Shown: positions 37,740 to 58,550, numbered from the stretch's first letter. The stretch is 64,000 nt of DNA from Brachyhypopomus gauderio (GCF_052324685.1 NC_135223.1:23420869-23484868); one strand, 5' to 3'. Program-made: numbers and translations. The notes: a model not told the origin generated them from the sequence alone.

Positions 37740-38964
37740 ATGTGTGCACATGTTGGGGGGGCAGGGGTTAACTTTTGAAACCACCAACCTCTTGTTAAAG
37801 TGGTCGTAGGTTTTAAAGACTCTGCTATTACTGTAGGTTGTTGTATTCATGTCATACTTTTCTTTCAAGAGCAGGCTCAAGGCAACAACTTTAATAATCT
37901 TTAATATTAATGCCATGTGTTTTTGAAACGATTAACTCTTCCTGTCAGGAGCGTCTTTGTCCATCAGCGGTCCGGAGGGCTCCTTTCCGAGACGGAACTT
38001 GAGTGATGTCACCCATTTGTACCTGTTGGCTGCTGGTACTGGGGTCACTCCCATGGCCCGCCTCCTTCACATGGCCCTTCATCAACTCCCCACTATCAGG
38101 TTACACACAACCTTCATGTCCAGATGCATTCTAACCATGTTCCCTCTCGGGTTTCCTCTCAGTGTGTCCAAATGTAATATTGTTGTTTTCCATTGATCAA
38201 TGCAGGGCCATAAACCAAAATGTTGAATCCTGACATGTTTCACATTGGTTCATCTCTGTCTGATACTCGAACTGTTACCTGTCAAGCCTGTAAGCCTAAG
38301 AATGTTTTTGTTGCCCTCTTAGAAAGACGAAGCTCATGTTCTTCAACAATCAGGAGAGGGACATCGTGTGGCACTCCGAGCTGGAGCAACTCCGTGCGGA
38401 GGAAGAGAGGTACGGCTCTCTTTACACTCGCAGGGTGATGGTAGGCGTCCCGCCGCGTGCTCTGGGCACCTGGTGGTCTCTACAGGTGCAGCGGGACCAC
38501 AGACCCGCATGACTGAGTCTGGGTCTGCGTGTGCGTCAGGTTCCAGGTGGAGTACGTTCTGGCGGAGCCTTCGGACTCGTGGACGGGCAGAAGAGGACGC
38601 GTAGAGGCCTCCGTGCTGCAGGACTTCCTGCAAAGACCGGGGGACGCCACGTGCTTGGTCTGCGTGTGCGGACCTGTCGGTTTCACGGAGCTGACAGTGC
38701 AGTGAGTACAGCTCGCTCATCACACACACGCACCATCAGCATGCGGCATTGCACCTCAACCATATATTACTGTTCAGAGTACTGATATGTCTCGGCTCAA
38801 CCTCGGTTGTCAAAGGCTGCTTCACAGACACCTGCACAGTTCTCCCAGCAGTTTAAACACACACTTTCTCTGCTTTTGTCTCCTAAGTCTGTGAAAACTC
38901 CCGTTCCAGGCTGGTGAAGCAGCAGGCGTTCGGTGAAGAGGAGATCCACGTCTTTCAGGGGTGA
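33632..38964 (+). CDS. cyb5r4: Cytochrome b5 reductase 4 (NCB5OR), cytochrome b5 / b5-reductase fusion, complete, 16 coding exons
   Basis: NAD(P)H-dependent soluble oxidoreductase. Electrons pass from NAD(P)H through FAD to a cytochrome b5 haem; the family acts at the endoplasmic reticulum in lipid and redox metabolism. Exons: 33,632-33,706; 33,867-34,020; 34,652-34,752; 34,856-34,940; 35,157-35,192; 35,354-35,426; 35,686-35,743; 35,861-35,954; 36,040-36,072; 36,904-37,026; 37,141-37,281; 37,518-37,667; 37,949-38,099; 38,323-38,409; 38,540-38,701; 38,910-38,964. All have GT-AG borders and join in frame to 525 aa, close to the mammalian length. The b5 domain carries HPGG with haem ligands His89 and His112. 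A CS-like domain follows (about 170-260). The reductase has the FAD motif KPYTPV (330-335), the nucleotide loop AGTGVTP (403-409) and CGP (497-499). An upstream exon at 33,506-33,554, spliced to 33,630, would add 17 in-frame residues, so the start is uncertain. The 3' end may use ATTAAA at 39,610. Confidence 0.95.
33771..33826. repeat. (GT)n microsatellite upstream of the cyb5r4 exon 2 acceptor
   Basis: About 27 GT dinucleotides followed by a G run, (GGTT)n and a second short GT run ending at the exon 2 acceptor (33,866). Confidence 0.9.
34618..34644. repeat. (GT)n microsatellite at the cyb5r4 exon 3 acceptor
   Basis: About 13 GT dinucleotides ending only a few bases before the TTTTGCAG acceptor of exon 3 (34,652). 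Confidence 0.9.
36180..36310. repeat. Fragment of an interspersed fish repeat in cyb5r4 intron 9
   Basis: Sequence like TTTAACCCATCTGTGCA followed by (CA)n, a combination I recall as common in fish genomes as part of a dispersed retroelement. Family not determined. Confidence 0.4.
37679..37739. repeat. Poly(G)-(TG)n-(AG)n compound microsatellite in cyb5r4 intron 12
   Basis: It begins 12 bases after the intron 12 donor: about 16 G, about 12 TG, and about 12 AG dinucleotides. Confidence 0.9.
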
Positions 38965-41091
38965 CTCCTGAATCCAGCGCGCGGTGCCCTTGTTATAGCG
39001 ACGACTGTTTCTGTGCACAGCAGACCGAACGCCATTGATTATGGGGAAGAGTATAAGGTTAACACGGAGTACAAACAGTCCTCTGACACAAACATGATTG
39101 TCTTGAGATCCTGTGTGTTGGTACAAATGTGAGGGAGCATTTCAGGGTGCTGTGAATTGTTCTTCCATATTGTCTAATATTTACTTTGCATTTAGGCTTA
39201 GGCCGGTGATGAAATTGACTTTCTTAGATCTGTGGTATAACACTCACTGTGATTTTTATTTTGTACATCAGATGCATTATTGAAGTATTCAAGTGAGGTA
39301 GCCTCTTTGGCCTTTAAAGTAAGACGTATTACTAGCACCTAGAAATTCTAAATAAGAAACATCTACACAAACTATGAAAATTATTTACTTTAAATAACAG
39401 CACATTGACCAGTAAGAAATGCAGTTGTATTTTGAACGTGGACCTGTAGCAAAAATCAAAGAACCAGCCAACATTACTGCGTTCATTAAAGTTAGAAATA
39501 GGACGATCTTAACTCCTGCGTTCTGTAAATAGTGAGGGTGATGGTGCGTTGTGAAACCTGCTTCAATATTTTTCATTTATGTTCTGTAATAATATGGAAA
39601 ATTGCCAGCATTAAATTATGCATATGTTTATATATTTTTATCCTCGTTTAAGAATGCCTTTAATGTCTTAACATCTTAAACCTTCAGATTGGGGACTTTT
39701 ATTTGGAGTAATTGAGGGTATTTTCGTGTGTTTCCTATTGCACAGCTTGGACTTATTCAGGAATTTACTGACCATATTGCTTTATGTCAGACCTCTGCAA
39801 GGTCTGGTCACTGAGCCCAGGGGAGGGAGTGAAGGTGATTTTGTGGAGATGGTACAGAGGTTATTTATATTTTTATCCAAACAAATTAATTGGCCAAATC
39901 CTATCAAGCCCTAACTACACCAAGCCAGGAACAACATTAAAGTTAAGTTTCCTGTCCCAGGGTCTCACTAGTCCTGCCTGAAGTGCGATTTGTCCCCAAG
40001 TTCTAGCTGTTCTCACATAACGTGGGTTGTAGGCCAGTTATATGAACAAGAATAATTAGGCAAAAGTGTCTGAGCCAAATTACAGACACCTCTTGAATCG
40101 ACATACATTTATTGCAGTGGCACTTAGAAGTCCTCTACAACGTCTCGGAACATTCCCAGACCTCTCAGGAAGCACCGTAAAGAAGAATAACCTGTTTCAC
40201 CAGGCAGCATGTTTTTACATGCTATCCATTAAGCAGGTCCTGTGGGTGAAAGGAATGTAGTAATGGGCTTTGGCATAGACTAGAGCACATGTTGATTATC
40301 TCAGTCAGCTTTATCCCAGTACTGTCCTGGTCAACATGCCAGTCATGGAGAATTGGAGACCTTGTTTGCAGCTATGTCACAATGCACTGTACTGTATATT
40401 TGTATTATCTTTGTTAATTTGCTTTAATGATCATGTGAGCACCAGCCCTCAATGTAATTGCATGCTGAACATTTTCCTTTTCTTTTGTCGGATTATTTTT
40501 TTCCAGATGGTTTTCTGTAATCCATTCTATCCACTCAAGAATTTTGGCCTACGTATTAATGTGTATATAAGGGAGATTTCTTATTATTCATTTAGTGTGG
40601 TGTTTTCACCTTCTTTTGCAATTACATATTCAAATAATATAAATACAATTATTTATTTTACAAATTGTGGCTTATTGTGTTCATTTTTTTCCTTGTTTAA
40701 ATGCTGGTGTGAAAGTAACACATACATTTTAGCAAAAGGCTGACACTATATCATGAACAATATTCCAAAGCTAATTACTGGTAAGTTTGGTACGTCAAAA
40801 TCCATTTTGCAGGTCAAATAAGTACTTTTTAAAAAATTACTAATTTGTACCCCCCTTCAGAAAAAATCCCTTATCATTTGATATTGGATATATATCGACA
40901 TGGACTGTATCAGTACGTGCAGTACCGCGTTAGTCCAATAGGCGGCGCACATGCAGTTATTTTTACATCCAGCGACATCTACCTACAACACGGCTAACCT
41001 AGCTCAGTTCAACGGGAAAATAAAAACACACTAGATTGAATGGATCTCGAACTTTTAAGAAGAGTTAACTAGCTAGACAGTAGTTTAAACA
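38965..41091. other. Intergenic region between cyb5r4 and yme1l1
   Basis: About 2.1 kb holding the cyb5r4 3' UTR and the yme1l1 promoter. No further gene is seen. The last 200 bp become GC-richer, with a CCAAT box at 40,935-40,939 followed by GGCGGCGC, about 150 bp before the yme1l1 start codon. No TATA box is evident. Confidence 0.5.
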
Positions 41092-48622
<7,531 letters not shown>

Positions 48623-50369
48623 GACTGATTTCTCAAAGAGAGCAGAAGACATAATTCTTTACATTTAGACATGATCCGTGGATTAAGACCTTTTGGTCTT
48701 AGACCTTCATCATTTATTAAACAGTGTGAACAAATATCTGGATCATTTTTATCTCGAGAGAGAAAATTGACATCAAAAATGGTTTTTTGTCAAGAAGCTG
48801 TATGGAGTCTTCCCCCTTATTTCGATTTATTTTCACCTAATTTGGTTATAGAGTTCCGTGTGTACTCTGTCTGTCCTTGTGATCACAGTGAAAATGGTAA
48901 GAGGCAAATCGTAAGCGCTCAACTCCAAAGGAAGGAGAGAATATGGAATGAGAATATGAACACAGTAGGAATCCACTTCAAGACCTTTGCCTGCGCTGGG
49001 ACTCACAACATGCATTCCATACCAAATGAAATTTAATGTACTTTGAAATAGCCATAAAATGTCATACTTGATTATTCAGTCAAATCGTAATGTCATATGG
49101 CTACACAGAAGGTTTGTGGAAGCAGTTAATGTCCTGGGATGTATTTGAATACCTTCAAAATGAAGACTTTATCATTTATAAGGGGGAGAGCAATCAGTAA
49201 TTTAAACTCCAATTTTACATCTGCCTGTGTAGAGAGCTTTATTTCGAAGTACATACTTTATTGTACTAAATAACATTCAGCCAAGAATGTAACAACAACA
49301 GTACTGGTTTAATGTCAAACCCTTAAGTGTTGTTAACATGGAGAGAAACCTTATATTTCCCAAAAAACATCAATCGAATCTGCTCCGTGTGAAGTATTGG
49401 TAAATATGTACTTGGATGCACAAAATAGTGATTTTTTTCAGTGCTATTTATTTGTTGCCTAGTTTGTCATGGTGCTGTTCAATCTCACAGTTCATTTGGC
49501 CCTTTAATTGGCCAGTGTGTGAGCGGATAAGGAGCTATTGTGGCTGCACTGTGTGCTGTTGACTGGCTTTGATTTACCAGGAGCGAGACTTATTTAGCTC
49601 CTTAAACATGATGATGACAAAGACTAATAAATTGTTTTTTAAATCCTAGAAACTGGAATTCTTTTCCCCCCTAAGTTCACAATTTTACCAAGTTCTATCA
49701 AATTGTATGATGCTATTAAAACCACTGTTACTTCCAAGTGCTTTGCTTCAAAGTAAGGCCCTGTCGCATGGCCCATAATTGAACTGTGGGCACTTAGTGA
49801 TGGCCAGTTGTTCTGTAAAAAAAAAAGATGTATGTCTAAATTAAAGCTGCTCCTTTCAAAGTAAGGAGGGGATAATTTAAACAGTACTTTAGTTTTGCTT
49901 AAATCAAAGCTATTCAGATTGAAACTGAGCTTAGCCTTCAGGTCTTCAGTTAAGCTGCTATCCTGTACTTGATTGTTTCTCTTCTCGGTGGTGCATGTCA
50001 GTATAAAGCCTCTATTATCTATACTGAGGTGGACTTTTTATCTTTGCCTGGGTATATAATTATTAGCTTTTGTTTCAAATCTCTTAATTGTGGGTTATGT
50101 GAAAACTATACATGCAACATGATGCCTGTGTCTTGAAAAAGACCTTTGTTTAGACTTTTTTCTTTGATTCTGAGCCATGAAAACCTTCTTAAAAGCTTTG
50201 GGATGTTAAGGAGTGACTCTTAAAATTCCTGGCTGGATGTAGATGCACTCTGATCTGTAAGGAGAACACCGGGTGTGAAGAAGTTTCAAAGTTGGTACGG
50301 TTTTAAAATGTTTTACCTGGTTATGGTACGTGGTGATTTTCCTCTCCTGGAGTGACTGAGGGCACCGAA
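48623..50369. other. yme1l1 3' UTR and PKS upstream region
   Basis: About 1.7 kb without another gene. AATAAA at 49,626-49,631 is a candidate yme1l1 polyadenylation signal. TATATAAT at 50,053-50,060 is a possible TATA box for the PKS gene about 310 bp before its start codon, if there is no upstream 5' UTR intron. Confidence 0.45.
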
Positions 50370-53300
50370 ATGGATGAAGATATCGCTGTAGTTGGCATTG
50401 GCTGCAACTTCCCAGGAGGTATGTTTTAGTATTTTCAAACATTTCATATAATATATAGCATATATATATAATGTGTGTGGCATCCTCACAGGTGAGGGCC
50501 TTGACAGTTTCTGGAAAGTTCTTCTTGATGGGAAGAACTGTGCTACAGAAATTCCTGAAGATAGATTTGACTTGTCACAGTGGTATGATCCTGACAACAC
50601 AATCCTTGGAAAAACACAGACCACTAAAGCAGCTTTTATAGATGGGTAAATGTTTCATTTCTTTTGCTATTTTTTCATTATCATCTCATCATATTTCTTT
50701 ATGTGAAATATTTTATGATTTTCTTCTTTATTGCATTGCAAAAAAAAAAAAAATTACTCAAAGTAACTATAAAAGATAATGTGCATATTTTTTGAGTGCT
50801 TGGCCACTGAAGGGAGAGTAGACTAACTGTATGGCTATGAGGTCAAAGTTTAAAGTGTCCGTTATATTTTGGAATGATATGTATATCCTAAATGGAAAGC
50901 TGACAGTCAGCACTTTACCTTTCTGATAATTGTTTCATTTCCAGACTTATGGAAATCAAATTCAAGGTGGCAAAACAACAAAAACCTATCATGGGCTTCT
51001 TAGAGACCATAATGGATTCAGCGTTCACAACAATAGGTTGTTTGCTGTGTTAACACAGGTCGATTATATAAACGATCAAAAATTAGATTTAATACATCAT
51101 CTGCTTTTTGTTTTTCCTCCAGGTTCAATGAGTTTGATCACAAGTTTTTTGGCATCTCTGAGACTGAAGCAAACGTCATGGATCCTCAGCAGAAGCTCCT
51201 TCTGCAGTGCTGCTATAGGGCCCTTGAAGATGCTGGGATTCCTATGGAAAACATCAGTGGCTCCAGAACGGGTGTTTATATAGGTAACAACACCACAGTC
51301 TTGTTGTTTTTTAATGTGTATTTCTCACTATGTGTACTTCGTGCAGGTCTATGTCAAGCACTGAGAACAACATGCTTATTTTTCAGGACTCATGAACAGA
51401 GACTATGAAACACTACTGAACAACAGTGCCGGCACAATAACCCATTACAATGGAACCGGGACAGCCATGAGTATAGCGGCCAACAGGATCTCCTACACCT
51501 TCAACCTCACTGGGCCTTCATTTGCCATCGATAGTGCCTGCTCCTCCTCTCTGGTGGCACTCCACTCTGCATGTCAGGCAATTAAACAAGGTAATGCCTT
51601 TTTCATCATACAAGCACATAAACATACTTGGAATGGCAATTGGTCTTCACAATTTTTTTTGTCAGTGTTTTTAATCAGATTATATAATATTTATAAAATA
51701 TTTGTGCAAACAGTATTCAAGTGTACTTTCTTGAGTCCTGGCTTTTTAATAACAAGTATTTTTTCAGCACAGGGCAGATTTGTGGATTACTAGAGTTGTT
51801 ATCTGGGCTACTCTGTATGAGTCCTGATTTGAACTAATGCATGGTGGTCCAGTTATAGACTACTTGAAACTCTGGAAGTCACGATATAATGATTTACTGT
51901 TTATGATGTTTTTGTTTGTTTTATTTGGTCAGCGTATAAGGATGATTTAACAGATGGAAGCGAACTAAATAGCCACTAAACTTGAATATAACCATTTAAT
52001 CCCCAGAGGGAGACCTGTTGAAATGTTTTAGCAGATTCTGAATAATCATCTCAATTTGCTACATGATTAACTGATTTTCTTTTCTCAGGTGATTGTGAGA
52101 TGGCACTTTGTGGAGGTGTCAGTTGTATTCTTGAGCCACGTGTGTTTGTGGCCCTCAACAAGGCAAAAATGATCTCACCTGAAGGCATTAGTAAACCGTT
52201 CTCCAGTACAGCAGATGGATATGGAAGAGGAGAAGGCTGTGGTATAGTCCTGCTAAAACCTTTTAAAAAAGTAAGTATTTTCTCACTTATACATTACATT
52301 GATTCATATTTCACTCAGTGTTTTATGGGTTTTACCTTTACTGTCTTAACATTTTGTCCAGGCTCTTGAGAACTTTCACCACATTTGGGGCATCATATGC
52401 AAAACTGCAGTAAACCAAGATGGCCACACTGTCACTCCAATCACAAAGCCGTCCATGGTCCAGCAGGAGAAGCTTCTCCATGGCATCTACTCCACAGAGA
52501 CCTACCTGTCTGACGTGCAGTACATAGAGGCTCACGGGACTGGGACGTCAGTGGGAGATCCAATAGAGGCAGGTAGCATCTCCAAAGTTATTGCCAAGGC
52601 GAGGTCTGCAGACTTAGGGCCACTCTGCATCGGCTCTGTTAAAAGTAACATTGGACACACAGAATCTGCAGCGGGCGTGGCAGGACTCATTAAGGTTCTC
52701 CTCATGATGAAGCACCAAACCATTGTTCCTTCACTGTTCTACTCAGAAGAAAGCTCTAGCATAGATGCCCAAGCTCTCAATCTAAAAATCCCCACCAGAG
52801 CTGAGCGATGGCATTGCACTAGTTCCATGGGGAGGGTGGCTGGTATAAATAGTTTTGGATTTGGTGGCACAAATGCACATGCCATCGTCAGAGAATACAG
52901 ATGTGCTGTAGTCTCTAGTTCATACAAGCTCAGTTCAAAAAAGTTGTTTCCACTGTCTGCTGCCTCAAGTAAATCCCTTGAGTTGTGTATCGCTGACACA
53001 CAGCAAAGGATTATGACGGACCACAAAACTGACATACAAGGTCTCCTCTATACATCTGCATGCAGAAGAAGTCACACGAAACACAAATACAGAAAGGTAT
53101 TTATTACCACATCGCTTTCACATTTAGAAGAACAGCTAAAAGCGGGCTCGAACAAAAAGGTCGTTGCAGTGAAACCAGACCCCAGGGTAGTTTTTGTTTT
53201 CTGTGGGAATGGAGTTACCTACGGAGGCATGTGCAAACAGCTGCTGAAAGAGGAGCCTGTTTTCCAGGAAAAAATGAGAGAGGTAGAAAATTACTTTCAA

Positions 53301-56300
53301 AAGTACAAACCTATAAGCATCTTACAAAAAATAGAAACCGGCTTCGACAATGATGATTTCTCAAAACCAGACATCGTCCAGCCCCTCCTTTTTGCCACTC
53401 AGGTTGCCACAGCTCACCTGCTAAAGCACTGGGGCGTCAGGCCGGCTGCTGTCCTCGGCCACTCCGTTGGAGAGGTTGCTGCCGCTCACTGCTCTGGTCT
53501 GTTGTCTCTTAATGACGCAGTGAAGGTGATCTACTATCGGAGTGTTCTGCAGACCAAAGTGACTGGAGGGAAGATGCTGGTTGTTGGTAATGCAGCTGTG
53601 TCAGACATTTTGAAAATTCTTCCATCGTATGCTGGGAAGATTTGTCTAGCTGCTTATAATAGTCCGCTTTCATGTGTATTATCCGGTGAAAAAGATGCTG
53701 TTGAAAATGTATACCAAGTACTAAAGACCTCACTTAAGGGCAAGAATGTGTTCCTTCATGTCTTAGAGGTTCCTGCTGCCTACCATAGCCATATGATGAA
53801 TCCAATACTAAGTCAAATTAAGGACAGTATTGGGTCTCTAAAGCAACATAAATTGGACTGCGAATTGGTTTCCACAGTGACTGGAAAGGCCTATTGTTTA
53901 GGGGATTTTGTAACTGGTGATTACTGGGCAAGAAATATCCGAAACGCAGTTACATTTGAACAAGCATTGAGGGTAGTGGCAAACAAAAAGAAAAACACAG
54001 TCTTTGTTGAGATTGGTCCAAGAAGGGCTCTGCAGAGAAATATTTTGGAGACTTTGGGAAATGACACGGTGGTCCTCTCCTCCGTGCAGCCTGATAAAGA
54101 TCATGAGACTATACTTACTGCTGTGTCAAAGCTCTTTGAGCTAGGAGTCAATGTAGACTGGGACCAGTTGTACAGTGGGTTTGAGTCATTACCAGCATCT
54201 TATCCAGTGTATCAGTTTGATTGTCTAAAGAACGAGACACGTTTTGAGGATGTAAGACAAGGTAATGATGCGGTGGCCCACTGCCCACACCCATTAATAA
54301 ATCTCCATAAGCGTAACAGTGGAATGCTGAAATGCAGTCTGTCGTCCGACGTCGCCCCCTATCTTTGGGAGCACAAGAGCAATGGCATTGTCATCGCTCC
54401 GGGCGCTTTGTATGTTGAACTGGCCTTGGCTTCTGGCACGGTATCTGTTATCCCAAAGATGCCTCTCAGTTCACTTCAGCTCACTATCAACTTTCAGAAC
54501 TTGCTCGTTCTTACCAAGGGCTCCCATCTTCTGGAGGTGCAACTTGAGCAATCTGAAGATGAGGTTCTGTTTCAGATACAGTCCTCAGCTGCAGTGCATT
54601 CATCAGGTTCCATTGTTTGCAGAAGAGGACCAGCCATGACTGAGCACCAAACGATCCTCTTGGACACAATTTTCAAGAGATGCTCATTGGTCATAGCAGG
54701 GGAACAGGTGTATCACACTCTTAACCAGGCAGGCTTTGAGTATGGGCCTACCTTCAGGCAGCTGGGTGACATCCACTATGGAGAGGAATTTAAGGAAGCG
54801 GTTACCACTTTGATGATCCCGGATGAATTGTTGAGACAGCTTTATGAGTACTGCGTGCACCCAGCTGTACTGGATTCATTTTTTCAGATGAGTTCTGTTT
54901 TAGTACTGAGTAACAGCACTATCAGACATGGGTTTCCAACTACCGTTGGCAGCATTGTGATAGTTGCACCTCTGTGTAAAGAAATGGTCATTTATATGAG
55001 AGTGACCCAGGAGATGCCAGAATACTTTGAGGTGTGTGGTTGTTTTTCAGATACAAAAGGACATACTTTGATTGAACTGAAGCGTGTCAGAATTACATTT
55101 CTAGTAGACAGCATGAAAATTACAGAATCATGTTTCTTTCATAATGAAAGACGAACTGCCCCTGCCAATACCAAGATTTACAACAAACCCAAAGCTGTTG
55201 TCTTTGAGGATTCTTTAGGTATCACTACTGCTTTGAAGCCATACTTGCACCCATCATCAGTGTTTTTCTCTCCTGTTGACCTAAGGTCTACTTTGCATGC
55301 TTCAGATTTGTTGTTGCAGTGTGATCAAAGCACAGCAGACACGGAGAAAGTCTTGTTTATCTGGAACTTTAAAAATCTGAGTCACCTTAAAACCCAGACC
55401 GTTCTTGAACACTTGGTTGACATTTGTGATCTTTTTCGTCAAGTTGTTCTGACCTTGAGGAATTGCAAACATTTGCACACTGTGCATGTTATAACTTACA
55501 GATCGTCTGAGAGTACCGTTGATCACATTAGTCCAGGATTTGTACTGTCTGGCTTAACAAGGGCTTGTGCCGCCGAGTTGTCAGAACTCTCTCTTCAGCT
55601 GATAGACCTTGCCACAGTGTCAAATGAGGACATACAGGCACTGGCTTCTGTAATTGGCTCTTATAAAAGCAATGAATACCCAGAGGTCACAATAAGTAAA
55701 GGACAAATTCAATCCACAGTGATAGCACGTACACCCATTAACTTATTAACAGGAGGAATAGACTCTTTCCCATCTGAGCATGTCACACTGCAGACAGCCA
55801 ACCCCTACAGAATGACATGTTTATCAGCCATAACAACTAGTGTAGTTGATCTCACTGAAGGAAAATATGTACAGGTGCAGCTCTGTAAAATATGTGTGCA
55901 TTCTCCAGACTACTTTCCTGTCAGTATCTCTAACCTTAACTTCGGTCAGACGTTATACTGGGACAAATACACATCCCAGAACCACAAGCTTTTAGCACTT
56001 GACTTTAGTGGCACTGTCACAGCTGTGGGACAGGATGTTAGAAAACTGAAAGTGGGAGACCACATTGTCTCTTGTTATCCCAGTGTTGCAACCTCCAAAA
56101 TCATCCTTCCAGAGGATGCTTGCTACAAAACGAAGAGACTTCAGTTTATGGAAAACATTCCCTGTGTCTCTTACTTTGTACTTGCTTGGGAGATATTGTG
56201 CAATGCTCTACCAAAGGCCAAGCCAAACACAGTCATGTGTATTTTTTCTACAGTTACAGATTCAGCTCTGGTAAAGGTGTTAATGTTCACAGCAAAGAAA

Positions 56301-57863
56301 TCAGGATGGAACATTTTCACAGAGACGGAAACAAGTGGTCTCATCCGAAGTTTAAACCAGTGTCCTGTTTTTGTCCTTATACCTCCTTATGATCGATCCT
56401 GTTTGGCACAGCTGGGTAATATTGCCAGAGCAAAGCATACTTTTCTTGTTTTGGAGGAGGGGTCAAAATTCTCTCCATCAGGCTTTGTTTTGAATGAGAA
56501 TGTGTGCTTTCACTTTCTGAAGTTGTGTACCATTTTCCAGAAGTCACGTCTGAGAACACACAGAGCTCAGATATACAAATGGCTAAGATTAATGCAGTTG
56601 GACAACACATGTTTATCCTTACGCAGCAACACCTACCAGGTCACCCCACCTGAAATAATGACTTGCGAGACAACAGATGTTGAGTCTTATTTCAATACCA
56701 AAACAGTATCCTTAATTGTTCTGCATAACAGTGGATCTGTAGCAGACACCTCTCATATCTGTTTACAACCCCAACCCAAGCAGCTCTTCACAAAGACTAG
56801 TGTGTACATAATTTCAGGTGGTCTGTCGGGTTTGGGACTTGAAACAGTGAAGTTCATTTCACATTGGGGTGGAAGGTGCATTGTCACGCTCTCTAGAAGT
56901 GTGCCATCCACGGAGACGCAGCTACAAATTAGCAGCCTCCAAAAGAGATATGGATTAAAACTTATCACCCTCCAGTGTGATGTGTCTGTCTCAGAACAGG
57001 TGGTGGAAGCATTCGCAGTCATTGGACAAAAGTTTCCGTCTTGTCCAATCAAAGGAGTGTTCCACAGTGCTGCAGTGCTGCATGATGGTCTGCTTGAAAC
57101 ACTCGACAAGTCTCTCTTCGAAAAGGTCTTGCGGCCCAAAGTCAGTGGGGCGTTGAACCTGCACTTTGCTACTCTGAACAGCCACATTGATTACTTTGTG
57201 TGTTATTCATCCATCTCCTCTTTCATTGGCAATGCTTCTCAGGCCAATTATGCTGCAGCCAATTCCTTTCTAGACACTTTGTGTCACTACCGGCGTAACC
57301 TTGGACTTGCTGGTCAGTCTATCAATTGGGGACCACTTAACCTTGGCCTTCTACTAAACAAAGAAGGTTTTCAAAAATTCTTAGAAGCCAAAGGACTCAT
57401 GATCATGGAACTACCAGAAATTCATGAAGCTCTAAAGCAATGTTTATTGGCAAATAAGCCTCAGCAGGTCATTTGCAAATTCAATTACAGAAACTTGAGG
57501 AACAATGTTCTTTCCCAAAATGCCTCCCTAAAAGTTCGACTGACCACTTTAGTTGAGAGAGAACTTGAAAACAAAGTGATATATGGGCCCATGAAAGAGC
57601 TACAGTCTTCGTTAGATGACTATGTAAGAGGCATTCTAAGTGATATTTGCAATGTAGCTGCTGATGACGTTGAAGACGAAACTGTCCTTGCTTCAGTAGG
57701 AATTGATTCAATGTTGGCCATGACGATGCAGAATCAAATGTTTCAAGAGACTGGTGTGAACGTTCCACTTGTTGCTTTACTTGATCCTAACAGCACTCTG
57801 TCCTCACTTATTAAACATCTCAAAGAAGCTAATAATGGGTATAAAAATGATACATATTTGTAA
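50370..57863 (+). CDS. Animal type I iterative polyketide synthase, complete, 6 coding exons
   Basis: A cytosolic multidomain enzyme that would build a polyketide from acyl-CoA starter and malonyl-CoA extender units. Fish homologues (called pks1 in some species) are reported to act in otolith mineral nucleation; that is from memory, not from this sequence. Exons: 50,370-50,418; 50,492-50,645; 51,123-51,283; 51,387-51,590; 52,089-52,270; 52,362-57,863. They give 2,083 aa. Ketosynthase (1-430): Cys173 in DSACSSSL, His308 in EAHGTGT, His349. Acyltransferase (about 530-830): Ser618 in GHSVGE, His725. Dehydratase (about 890-1170): His921 in [10 protein letters not shown], Asp1088. A pseudo-ketoreductase region and an enoylreductase-like region lacking its glycine loop follow. 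Ketoreductase: GGLSGLG at 1736, Tyr1880. ACP: Ser2033 in GIDSM. It ends 50 residues later with no thioesterase, which argues against fatty acid synthase. The final exon is unusually large (5.5 kb). Confidence 0.95.
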
Positions 57864-58329
57864 ATTGTTTTTTTTTCTATTTCTCCATTTTTTTAATAAT
57901 TAATATTTTTAGGTATGGTAACTTCTACAAGATTGAACATGAGGATTTGGAGTCATGAATAAATGTATGTTGAGAATTACTTTTTAATTATTTTTTAGCT
58001 GAACTGTCTTGAAGAGAAATGCTCCATACTGTTGAAGACTTTCGTGTAACAAACAACTGCAGTGGTATGCCCTGTAGAAGTAATAAAATAGCATTAGTAA
58101 TTCTGTTAAATCTGACGTTTTTTTTTATTATTCATTTCGTTCAAGTACTGGTGCTTGTTATGCACGAAAATCCTTAAGGTGGAAACTCAACTTACTGTTT
58201 TACTTTGCTGTTATTACCTACATGGTGCCTTCTGTCCATAGATATAATTGACCCACAGTCTTTGAGTATATTAGGAAAGTATTTTGGGCCTTATTAATTC
58301 AGTGATTTATAGACTAGTAGTACTGCTTT

Positions 58330-58550
58330 AAATTCTAAATCTAACTGGAAGCCTGTATAAAGATTTAAAAACTGGAGTAATATGCTTTGTTCTATTTGTC
58401 ATATTTTACATTTCATGTTTTTCCTTTATTTATTTTAATAATTAGGGCATTCTGTTATTTTATAAAATAAATTCTTTAATGCACTTAGAGTTGCATGTAT
58501 GAAAGGGGCTATGCAAATAAAGATTATTAGAATTATTATTGTTGTTGTTA
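58330..58550 (+). mobile_element. Likely 3'-end fragment of a non-LTR retroelement
   Basis: The sequence contains AACTGGAAGCCTGTATAAAG and AACTGGAGTAATATGC, and ends with GGGGCTATGCAAATAAAG followed by an ATT/GTT trinucleotide tail. This pattern is typical of fish LINE or LINE-tailed SINE 3' ends. No coding region remains. Confidence 0.5.

Noticed and set aside
50370-57863. Bacterial contamination as the source of the PKS
   Set aside because: The gene has five GT-AG introns, fish-like composition, a paralogue next door and no break from flanking fish DNA.
50370-57863. Fatty acid synthase instead of PKS
   Set aside because: It ends after the ACP without a thioesterase, has a degenerate enoylreductase, and its exon structure is unlike vertebrate FASN.
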